Positions 56,109 to 64,000 of a DNA stretch of 64,000 nucleotides are shown piece after piece. Position 1 is the stretch's first letter. Every line of letters begins with the position of its first letter. The DNA comes from Haloarcula ordinaria (GTDB lineage: Archaea; Halobacteriota; Halobacteria; Halobacteriales; Haloarculaceae): NCBI RefSeq assembly GCF_029338275.1, contig NZ_CP119790.1, positions 271,334-335,333 on the forward strand. The letters run 5' to 3'. Position numbers and translations under genes: made by a program. The notes beneath the pieces were generated by a model. That model had not been told where the DNA came from, made no database searches, and saw nothing but the letters and a program-made list of their open reading frames with translations.

Positions 56109-58013
56109 TCAGTCGTCGGCGGAAGGAGCCTCGGCCTGCCCCTGCCAGAGGTTCGCGTACGTCCCGCCGCTCGCGACCAGTTCCTCGTGTGCCCCCTGCT
56201 CGACGATACGGCCCTCATCCATCACGACGACCTCGTCGGCGTTCCGAATCGTCGAGAGCCGGTGGGCGATGATGAACGCGGTCCGCTCCTCGACCAGCCG
56301 CTCGAGGCTCTCCTGGATCAGCTCCTCGGTCTCCGTGTCGACGTCGGAGGTGGCCTCGTCGAAGACGATGATCTCGGGGTCGTTGAGCAGTGCCCGGGCG
56401 ATGGCGAGGCGCTGGCGCTGGCCGCCCGAGAGCTTGATGCCCCGCTCGCCTATCTGGGTGTCGTACCCGCTGGGGAGTTCCGCGATGAACTCGTCGGCCG
56501 CGGCGGCTTCGGCCGCCCGCTCAACCTGGGCCCGGGCGCTCCCGTCGTCGGCTCCCGACCACTCGGCCTCAAGGGTCTCGCGGTCGCCGTAGGCGATGTT
56601 CTCCGCGACGGTCCCCGAGAACAGGTACGGATTCTGCTCGACGATGGCGATGGTATCCCGTAACGACTGGAGGTCGTACTGCCGGACGTCGGTCCCGTCG
56701 ACCCGGACTGCCCCCTCGTCGACGTCGTGGAACCGGGGAATGAGCTTCAGGAGCGTCGACTTGCCGGCCCCGGTCGCCCCGGCAAGCCCGATGGTCGTCC
56801 CCGCGGGGACGTCGAGCGAAACGTCGTGGAGGACAGGCTCACGGTCCCCGTACGAGAAGGTGACGTCCTCGAAGGTGACGTCCCCGTCGACCATCTCGGG
56901 GACGTGTGCCGGGTCGGGGCTGGTGATAGTGGGCTCGCGGCCGAGCAGCCCGAACACGCGCTCGGCACTGGACTTCGCGAGCTGGTACTTGTTCGCCGAC
57001 TTCCCGACCCGACGCATCGGGGAGTAGAGCCGCCGCAACAGGAGGAAGAAGAGTGCGAACCCACCGAGGGTGAGCGCCTCTGCCTCGCCGGGAATACCGG
57101 TGATGATGTCGGTCCCACCGATATAGAGAACGAGGACGAACACGACGCCAGTCAGCAGCCGGAGGGTGGCGAAGAACCCGCGTCGGATTCGCAGCGCCGC
57201 GACTTTCTCGTCGTGGTAGGCCTCACTCTGCTCGGCGACCCGACCGTGTTCGAAGCCGTAGCGGTCGAACGCCTTGATCACCGCGGCGCCGCCGAGGTTG
57301 TTCTCGAGTCGCGTGTTCAGCCGGGCGACGGTCTCGCGGATTGACTTGTATCGAGGCTCGATCCAGGTGAGAAACTGTCCGCTGGCCAGCCCGATGATCG
57401 GGACCGGTGCCAGCGCGATGAGCGCCAGTTTGGGCGAGTACGTCCAGAGGATGATGGCGATACCGCCGACCGTCGCGACCACCCGGATGAGCTGTCGGAA
57501 CTCCGTATTGAGGAACTGCTCGAGGCGGTTGATGTCGCTGTTGAGGATCGACATCATCCCGCCGGTCTGGTGGTCGGTGAAGAAATCCATCGAGAGCCGC
57601 TGGAGGTGGTCGTACGTGTCGTTCCGAAGATCACGCTGGACCTTCTGGGCGGTCGCTTGGAGCAGATAGCGGGAGGCAAAGCGGGCGACCGACCGGACCA
57701 GGTACGCGAGGACCGCGATGAGGACGAGCTGTTCGAGCAGCGCGAGGCGGGCCGCCTCGCCGGTGATCTCACCTGGCGGGAGCAAGCCCAGGTCGGTCAA
57801 CAGTCCCGCGTCGGCCGAGCCACGAATCGCGCGGTCGATAGCGGCCGCGACGACGATCGGCGGGACGAGTCGGGCGAACCGCGTGAGGAACGCCGCGAGC
57901 ACGCCGAGCGTGAGGGTGGGCCAGTAGCGTTTGGCGTAGCCGAGCAAGCTCACCATCGGGTGACCGTCGACGTTCTCCCGGACGTGTTCGAACCCGCCGT
58001 GGTCGTCTGTCAC
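56109..58013 (-). CDS. ABC exporter, fused permease and ATPase
   Basis: A 634-residue half-exporter: about six transmembrane helices in the first 330 residues, then an ATPase with Walker A 'GATGAGKST', signature 'LSGGQRQRLAIARALL', Walker B 'EIIVFDEATSDVD' and the H-loop 'FIIAHRLSTI'. It most likely works as a homodimer, exporting a lipid, peptide or drug. I choose the GTG at 58013 because haloarchaeal relatives begin near 'VTDDHGGFEHVRENVDGHPM'; the longer frame upstream is less likely. Confidence 0.93.
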   Translation of the reverse strand: MTDDHGGFEHVRENVDGHPMVSLLGYAKRYWPTLTLGVLAAFLTRFARLVPPIVVAAAIDRAIRGSADAGLLTDLGLLPPGEITGEAARLALLEQLVLIAVLAYLVRSVARFASRYLLQATAQKVQRDLRNDTYDHLQRLSMDFFTDHQTGGMMSILNSDINRLEQFLNTEFRQLIRVVATVGGIAIILWTYSPKLALIALAPVPIIGLASGQFLTWIEPRYKSIRETVARLNTRLENNLGGAAVIKAFDRYGFEHGRVAEQSEAYHDEKVAALRIRRGFFATLRLLTGVVFVLVLYIGGTDIITGIPGEAEALTLGGFALFFLLLRRLYSPMRRVGKSANKYQLAKSSAERVFGLLGREPTITSPDPAHVPEMVDGDVTFEDVTFSYGDREPVLHDVSLDVPAGTTIGLAGATGAGKSTLLKLIPRFHDVDEGAVRVDGTDVRQYDLQSLRDTIAIVEQNPYLFSGTVAENIAYGDRETLEAEWSGADDGSARAQVERAAEAAAADEFIAELPSGYDTQIGERGIKLSGGQRQRLAIARALLNDPEIIVFDEATSDVDTETEELIQESLERLVEERTAFIIAHRLSTIRNADEVVVMDEGRIVEQGAHEELVASGGTYANLWQGQAEAPSADD

Positions 58014-58251
58014 TGTGCTCGCTAACGGTCTCGTATACAAGTATCCGGTGACATGACGCTGTTGAAACCCGTCGCTGATAGTTCGTTGCAAACTTGCTGT
58101 ATTTACAGCGCAGAGTCAGCACGCTCGGGGGGTAATCAGTGAAGGCTGATGGGCGATACGTGCAGGAGGAGCACTTCTCGACGGGGAACAGGCACCGTAC
58201 TGGTCTATCTAGTCCGGGGATATTTACCAGTGAAGTTAGAACCGTTCCGAC

Positions 58252-58503
58252 ATGTCTGGTAAGCCCTCCATTCCTCAGGCACAAGCGGTATCGTCATATA
58301 TCGAAGACGGCGCACGTATTGCGGCGATTCTCATCATTTGGGGAGTTATCTCTGCGGTGTTCACATACGGAGTGAGTGATCTTGGACTGCCCTTCGAGCA
58401 ACTCTGGCTCCAACTCGGGCAGGTCTTTGCTGTTACTGGTGTGCTTAACGCTATCCTGTATCTCCTGTACCGCGCCACCGATTACTGGCACCACACCGCC
58501 TGA
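58252..58503 (+). CDS. Small two-helix membrane protein
   Basis: An 83-residue protein with two hydrophobic segments ('IAAILIIWGVISAVFTYGV' and 'QLGQVFAVTGVLNAILYLLY') and short polar ends. Start is the ATG at 58252. Family not recognised. Confidence 0.6.
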   Translation: MSGKPSIPQAQAVSSYIEDGARIAAILIIWGVISAVFTYGVSDLGLPFEQLWLQLGQVFAVTGVLNAILYLLYRATDYWHHTA

Positions 58504-58830
58504 CTCTCACCATACCTTTGGAGTAGCGATCAATCTGCACACCTACTGACTTCTGTAACCACTCACCCTCGCTTTGAGATGAACCAAAACAACGGTAGCG
58601 ACTTCTCTCACAAGTCACAATCCGGTCCATAGGGTCCAAGGCTGTATCACGCAGAGGAGAAACCCCTGTCAAAGCCAGCAGAATACACCTGCTGAATACA
58701 GCGCGCGTCTCGGCCGGATACTTCGCCTGAAATTGACGCGTCTTACGGTGCGGTTTCGTACCAGGCAGGGGATGGCAACAGAGTCTGGTAGTACTTTCGA
58801 AAGCGGAGGAGAAGAATCAAGTCTGTTCTA
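58504..58830. other. Intergenic region with a short repeat
   Basis: About 330 bp with no supported gene. It contains one copy of a 17-bp dispersed repeat at 58694-58710 with an inverted CAGCA/TGCTG pair just upstream, which may be a remnant of a mobile element. Confidence 0.4.
58694..58710 (+). repeat. Dispersed 17-bp repeat, copy 2
   Basis: GAATACAGCGCGCGTCT, 16 of 17 identical to the copy at 49901. A short inverted pair CAGCA/TGCTG lies immediately upstream. Confidence 0.45.
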
Positions 58831-59523
58831 CTATCGAGGCCATCCCAGATGGACGCCATTCATCCGTACTATGTGACGGAGTGTACGCCCGAGAACGAAC
58901 CCACAGACCGCAACGGGGAGTCCAAATCCAGCTGCGAATAGTATCGCCATACCCACTGCGTTTGGAAGCGACACGACCTGGTTTCCCCACGTGTAGGTGA
59001 CGGTCGTTCCGTATCGGGTAACGGCTGCACCAAAGATGGGTGCGCTCACGAGGAGGCCTGTCGGGAGCAGTCCCGAATTGGCACCGGCACTAATCGCTCC
59101 GAGCACGAGCAAACTGCCGACGGCGAGGAAGATAGCCAGCGATGGGTCGGTGCCGAACCACGTCCCACGGACCCAGACGGTCAATGTCTCGTAGCCGACT
59201 GTCGAGACGACTCCCCAGGACGTTACGAGCGCCAATACCGGGGATAAGAGCGCGATGACCAGCGAAACGTCGTGACGCGTCCCCAGGACGACGGTTCGTA
59301 GCGGCCCGGTCACGAACTGTTTGACAGGCCCGGAGAGGACCATCCTCGATTTGCTGTGGGCACTAGCTCCCAGCGACCAGACCGCGCGAGTGAGTCGATG
59401 AAGGAGGTCCCATATCGTCAGCGTCATCGAACGGATAGCACCGGCTATTCGTTCCACCGTCACAACGAGGAACATAGTCGCGTCGGTAGCCGCAGACTGG
59501 AGGGAGGACCAATCGGAGCGCAT
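58831..59523 (-). CDS. Polytopic membrane protein of unknown function
   Basis: A 230-residue protein with a polar N-terminal third and about five hydrophobic segments in the rest ('VSLVIALLSPVLALVTSWGV', 'LAIFLAVGSLLVLGAISAGA', 'NAVGMAILFAAGFGLPVAVC'). No conserved motif recognised. The start is the ATG at 59523, after a polar N-terminus; a few alternatives exist. Confidence 0.65.
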   Translation of the reverse strand: MRSDWSSLQSAATDATMFLVVTVERIAGAIRSMTLTIWDLLHRLTRAVWSLGASAHSKSRMVLSGPVKQFVTGPLRTVVLGTRHDVSLVIALLSPVLALVTSWGVVSTVGYETLTVWVRGTWFGTDPSLAIFLAVGSLLVLGAISAGANSGLLPTGLLVSAPIFGAAVTRYGTTVTYTWGNQVVSLPNAVGMAILFAAGFGLPVAVCGFVLGRTLRHIVRMNGVHLGWPR

Positions 59524-59671
59524 ATTCGAGGATTACTACCGAATCGGCATAGCCACGCGGTAAACTAAAACGCAAATTAAAGCCTCTGAATCGGTCACCT
59601 TATCCCTGACAGCACTCGCGTAGTTCGTCGAGGACGTGCTGCAGAGAGGGCGAATCATCACTCTACCCGTT

Positions 59672-59843
59672 CTACATCGCTACTTTCGAACCTTTCGCCC
59701 CCTCATCACCGCCGGTCACGTTGACCTTCCACCCATCAGCCTCGACAATTTCCCTGATGATACCTAGTCCGTACCCAGTCCCTCCCTGGGACGTTGAGTA
59801 GCCAACATCGAAAAATTCGTCACGCGAATCTGAGGGTGCCGAG
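59672..59843 (-). pseudogene. Histidine kinase ATPase-domain remnant
   Basis: The minus strand encodes 'EFFDVGYSTSQGGTGYGLGI' followed by 'IREIVEADGWKVNVTGGDEG' and a stop at 59672-59674. This is the G1/G2 end of a HATPase_c domain ('GYSTSxGGTGxGLxIxREI..AHGW'). The rest of the kinase (dimerisation domain, N box, sensor) is absent upstream, so this is the tail of a deleted two-component sensor. The upstream limit is approximate. Confidence 0.7.
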
Positions 59844-59938
59844 GGGTTTCAGAATCCGCAGAGATGAAACTGCTGTCTATCACCCCATAGAACTATATTT
59901 CAGATGTTTCAATGCATTTAATGATCAGCTGCACTAGT

Positions 59939-62308
59939 ATGAAAAATCCACTGTATACCACGCTAACGTTCCTATTTGTCATCATGGTCGTTTTCGCTGC
60001 CGGACCAGCAACGGGAGCGACCACACCGTCACCCCCTCCCGCGGATCACCGAGAGTCGCCGGAGGCTGAGACCGTCTGTGGGAACGGGTGGGGGAGTAGC
60101 GCCGGCGGCGCAAGTCGAATTCGAGACGAAAGGCTCGGGAGCGGTACAGGAACTCGTCATTGTCGAGCGTGTCGACCGTGATGGTGACGGCTACGCATCG
60201 GGATTCCGCCTCAAGGTCGTCAGCGACACGCGTCCGAAGGACCCAAAAGAGAACGGCCAGGCCGGGCGGTCGACAGCCAAACTGTTCTCGGTCCTCATCG
60301 GGGGTCCGTTCAAGAAACTGCATAATTTCTTCACCAAAGAAGCGTCGGATGAATTCTTCGCCCCCGGCCAAGTGGTGCGAGCGGTTACCGCCGACGGGAC
60401 CCGCGATGTTGTGACGTACCGGCCCATCGGCCCGAAAAAGTACCTCGGCCCCGGCGAAGAAGCCGACGAAACGCCGCTTTTCGTCGGAACCGCACGCGAG
60501 GGTCGGCGTGGACACACGAGAGTCACGCCATCGGAATGTCGCAGTTTCTCGGACCAGACGAGGAGCGAACGACCATCGAATCAGTCACGCTCGAAGCCTG
60601 CTGGGATCCAGAAGCGAGAGGATCACTGACGGGGAAAGACTTCGATGCATGCCTCCAGCCGACTGACATCCCCGACCAGGGCTTCGCCGCCATATTCGAC
60701 TCGCTATACGGCACACCGCCGTTCGTGTTCGTCCCCGACGAGCCGCTGAAGGTCGAATCCCCGAGCAGGACCAGACCGAGACGATGACCGTCACGTCGAA
60801 CGTCGACGGAGCCGTCGTCACGATCGACAGAGAGCGCGTCGGGACGACGCCGTGGAGCGGAGAGGTTCCGACCGACGTGGGGAGGGACGGCCCAGTCCGC
60901 GTCACTGTGGCCGACCAGGGCTATCTCCCTGAGACGCGCCGCATGTCCGAGCCACGTGACATCGATACACGACTGTCAAAGATCGAGCAACCGATAACGG
61001 TCCGCACCGCGACCCCGGGCGCGACCGTCTTCGTCGATGGCGAAGTCGTCGGCGTGACGCCATGGAGCGGCGAGCGGTGGGTCGAAGGCACTTACGACGT
61101 GTTCATCAGTGCCGACGGGAAGGCTCCGAGTCAGTTCACCGACGTCAGGGCGGGTGATACCATCTCGACCGAGCTGGTGAACGACAGCCTCATCACGAGC
61201 ATCGCCGAGCCGTCGCTGGACGACACGTCGCTCAACGGAACCACTGACACCTCGACGAGCGAGACATCGGGTGATAGTGATTCAGAGCCGGAAGCTCTAC
61301 TCACGAACACAGACATCACCGACGCTCAGCTCGAAACGGACCTTAGCCAGATACAAGATGTCCAGCTCGTCGCCTCGCGGTTCGAGGCGAGCGAGGCGAC
61401 CGTTGCCGTCGGCGAACCGGTAACGCTGACAGCAGGACAGTCGTACAGTCTTCTCGGGAGTATCACAGCCTACGAATGGTCCTTCGGCGACGGTAGCACC
61501 ACGGGTCAGCTCCACAACCGCCAGTCGGACACATACGTACACCAGTCCGGGGACGTATCCCGTCAGGCTCACAGTCCGGGATGGGAATGGTAACACTGAC
61601 ACTGCGACGACGACAGTAACCGTGAGAGACACACCACCGAAAGCCGCGTTCGCTCCAAACACGTTCGATTCACAGACGGGTGAGGCGGTGTCGTTCGATG
61701 CCCGTGGGTCGACCGATGCCGAAGGCCCCATCGATTCGTATCGCTGGACGTTCGGCGATGGGTCGAGTGCGACCGGGGCGACCCAGACCCACACGTACAC
61801 CAGTGGCGGGAACTACACTGTTCGGCTAACGGTCTCCGACGATGGCGGGAACACCGCCGTTCGCGAAAAGCGTATCGACGTTACTGTTCCGAACGTGCGC
61901 CCGTCTGCCGATTTCACCTCGTCAATCGACCGGGAAGCCGGTACCGTGACGCTCGACGCGAGTGAGTCCGCGGACGACGACGGGAATATCACCCAGTACG
62001 TCTGGACCTTCGAGAACGGGACGGTGATGACGGGCGAGCGAGTCACCTACGACGCAACGGAGACGGGCTCACGCGACGTCGAACTGCTGGTCGTCGACGA
62101 CGCGGGTGGGTCTGCGACGGTAACCAAGACAGTCAGCAACACTGAAGAAGTACAGACCGAGACAGCGAAGACGGTTGCTCCCGCCACTACGGAGAAGACG
62201 CCCGCCGAAATGACTATGACTGAGACTTCGACCTCTGAGGAGTCGGGCGACGGGATACTTGCTGCGCTGGGTGATCTTCTCCAGGAGATTGTCAACGTAT
62301 TCGGATAG
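59939..62308 (+). pseudogene. Secreted PEGA/PKD-repeat protein, multiply frameshifted
   Basis: About 790 codons of coding sequence spread over five frames. Order: signal peptide ('LTFLFVIMVVFAAGPATGA'); a domain with 'KGSGAVQELVIVERVDRDGD'; two PEGA-type units with 'VTIDRERVGTTPWSGE' and 'VFVDGEVVGVTPWSGE'; then PKD domains ('AYEWSFGDGSTT', 'SYRWTFGDGSSAT', 'TQYVWTFENGT') and a Thr/Glu-rich C-terminus. Frame changes near 60080-60110, 60510-60535, 60770-60784 and 61510-61535 make it a pseudogene (or a badly assembled gene); no single indel would restore it. Likely once a surface protein. Confidence 0.78.
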
Positions 62309-62600
62309 GACTCGCTCTGAACGAACAAACAACGGACTGGCCACACGTCGTAACCGACTTGAGTTTCGGACCGTTGGTGACGAAGTCGAGTTCAATCCTG
62401 TTGCTACATCAGGTCGATGTCGCAACGAGCCTGAACGGACCGTGATACAGCAAGTAGATGGCAGGGATTGTTACGAGAGACGCGGCTTGCAGTCACGACG
62501 AGAATCTCACCGCCAAAAAATCGGCTTTCTGCTCCCAATCGTGGTTGGTTTTCCGACTGGGTTGGACACCCAGTGACTCGAGCAATTCGACGGAAGTCGA

Positions 62601-63551
62601 TTACGAGTGCCAGTGAGTGATGAACTCGGTCACTGTCTGAGAGAACTCCTCAGGGTACTCCAGGAATATCATATGTCCGCATCGGTTGAAGATTTTCATC
62701 CGAATGTCGGCGTTCTCCTGCCCAATCATGTCGAACGCGGCCAACGCCATAACCGGCGGCACGGTCGGATCGTCGCGTCCGAAAACGTACAGAACGGGCA
62801 TGTCGAGGACCCCCGCTTTGATACGCTGGTGCGTCTCGTTCATGTGCTCGTCGAGTGAAGCCTGCCAGTGCTCCATCTCCCCCTGGTCGTCCATGATTCG
62901 AGCAGTCTCTCGAGCCTTCTCCCGCCGTTCCATATAGGCAGCGGTGCGGCACCGCAGGTCCGTGATGTACGTTTTTTCGTGGGAGTAGTGCGAATAGAAG
63001 TATTCCATCCACTCTGGGTCGGTTTTTTGCAGGCCGAACTCGTCCATCTCGAAGATGATATTGCGCCGATGCATGCCGTCGCCAGCGGCCGGGCCGAGGG
63101 TCGCGCTGTTACATATGATAAGCGAGTCGACCAGATCCGGTATCTCGACGGCGACACGGGTCGCGAGACCGCCGCCGCGTGACCAGCCTGAAAGATGGAA
63201 CGAGTCCAACTCGAGGGCCTCGACGAACCCGATGATGTGGTCGATGTCCGACTGATACCGGAACTCCGACGGATCGTCGGGGTTGTCGGTCAATCCGCAA
63301 CCAATTCGATCGACGGCAAGCACCCGGAATTCTTCACTGAGATACTCGAACGTCTTGGACCAGGAGTTCGCGCTGCTTGAACCGCTCCAGTTGTTCCCAT
63401 GGATGAGCACAAGTGGGTCACCGCGGCCGACGTCGTAATACCTGGTCCGGAGACCATCGACCTCGACGAAGCTCGGCTCGTAGCCGTCGATACCGGCATG
63501 CTCAGGGATGTCGGTGAAAAGGTCCGTCTCCGCGTCTGTCGATGCAGTCAT
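62601..63551 (-). CDS. Alpha/beta hydrolase
   Basis: A 316-residue cytoplasmic alpha/beta hydrolase: 'LVLIHGNNWSGSS' (oxyanion region), nucleophile elbow 'LSGWSRGGGLATR', catalytic acid region 'VFGRDDPTVPP' and His 'FNRCGHMIFLEYPEEF'. It is similar in length to haloalkane-dehalogenase/epoxide-hydrolase-type members; substrate unknown. Start at 63551 with an AT-rich promoter region upstream. Confidence 0.9.
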   Translation of the reverse strand: MTASTDAETDLFTDIPEHAGIDGYEPSFVEVDGLRTRYYDVGRGDPLVLIHGNNWSGSSSANSWSKTFEYLSEEFRVLAVDRIGCGLTDNPDDPSEFRYQSDIDHIIGFVEALELDSFHLSGWSRGGGLATRVAVEIPDLVDSLIICNSATLGPAAGDGMHRRNIIFEMDEFGLQKTDPEWMEYFYSHYSHEKTYITDLRCRTAAYMERREKARETARIMDDQGEMEHWQASLDEHMNETHQRIKAGVLDMPVLYVFGRDDPTVPPVMALAAFDMIGQENADIRMKIFNRCGHMIFLEYPEEFSQTVTEFITHWHS

Positions 63552-64000
63552 CGTATTTTAAGCACAAATGCGCAATTTTTTTGTCTTATTTCCATTCAAT
63601 GTCCGAAATTACAGTATATTATAAAAATATTTTGGATTATGGATACTGATTACTCGATATTATTAATACACCAATCGTGGGCCAGTTGTTGTTGTAACCC
63701 ACTTCTTTGAGCCGAAACACCAATAGATGGCCGATGGCACGGACTGACGGCTGAGCGGACCGCAGAGGCTGGAACAAGTGTTATAATTATTTAATCATAT
63801 GTGGATATTCGACCAATTTTCAAAATATTATAGGCAAATTAAGTGATGATTTTAAATATTCGAGTCAGTTTTTGAATGAATACGTGCTACAATCTACTCT
63901 GCGAAGATGGAATGGCGGGCAAACCATTGGTTGCGCCGATGTGTCGAGTGGTTACCGAACGTCTGAGGACGGCGACGAGCTGGGACGAACAGTGGTTAAC
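63552..64000. other. AT-rich region at the window end
   Basis: About 450 bp, strikingly AT-rich at 63560-63850 compared with neighbouring genes. No supported gene is visible before the window edge. It could include promoter DNA of the hydrolase gene or the edge of a different element. Confidence 0.4.

Noticed and set aside
1..64000. tRNA, rRNA, CRISPR array, intact insertion sequence
   Set aside because: I scanned for clover-leaf-type TTCGA-containing ends, repeated spacers and transposase motifs (DDE, HUH) and found no supported case. This is limited by reading by eye.

Overview
The window reads as chromosomal or large-replicon DNA from a halophilic archaeon (class Halobacteria). Proteins are rich in Asp and Glu, coding DNA is GC-rich, many genes have TATA-like boxes about 25-30 bp upstream of a near-leaderless start, Tat-lipobox secreted proteins occur, and several haloarchaeal families are present (DUF7521, DUF5518, DUF5789, DUF7344-like, HalOD1). 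I cannot name a species. I see no rRNA, tRNA, CRISPR array, intact insertion sequence or phage module.

Layout. 1-10 kb: a PH-domain membrane protein, small hypotheticals, several winged-helix regulators, a CPBP protease with a SdpI-like partner, and two HTH/DUF7521 regulator-membrane pairs around DUF5518-type membrane genes. 10-16 kb: a two-domain halocyanin lipoprotein, another lipoprotein, an MDR oxidoreductase with a DUF4386 protein, and a P1B-4-type metal ATPase. 16-25 kb: a universal stress protein, coupled CPBP proteases, a broken class C beta-lactamase-like serine hydrolase, a DUF998 protein, two more PH-domain proteins, another CPBP protease and a broken alpha/beta hydrolase. 28-43 kb: a catabolic island (acyl-CoA ligase, enoyl-CoA hydratase, GMC oxidoreductase fused to a gluconate-dehydrogenase subunit 3-like domain, IclR regulator, GH105 hydrolase, aldehyde dehydrogenase, family III CoA-transferase, acetamidase/formamidase, cyclase and SLC13 permease). 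42-46 kb: three consecutive CPBP proteases. 46-52 kb: small single genes (RidA-like, DUF7847-like, HTH, HalOD1, GNAT, DUF6713-like, CBS, DUF5789). 52-56 kb: a second catabolic group (SDR, cupin, zinc alcohol dehydrogenase, divergent IclR). 56-64 kb: an ABC exporter, membrane hypotheticals, a histidine kinase remnant, a heavily frameshifted PEGA/PKD surface protein and an alpha/beta hydrolase.

How the genes may work together. The two IclR-linked groups look like alcohol or sugar oxidation to acids, followed by CoA activation and beta-oxidation-type steps, with SLC13 uptake of dicarboxylates; the substrate is not evident. The seven catalytically complete CPBP proteases plus one inactive relative, with small membrane proteins and HTH regulators beside several of them, suggest an expanded membrane-protein or stress/immunity-like function, which is inference.

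A notable quality signal: eight genes with well-conserved sequence on both sides carry one or more single-base frameshifts, often in short C/G runs, and two more carry in-frame TAG codons. Either this is a region of ongoing gene decay or the assembly contains indel errors.
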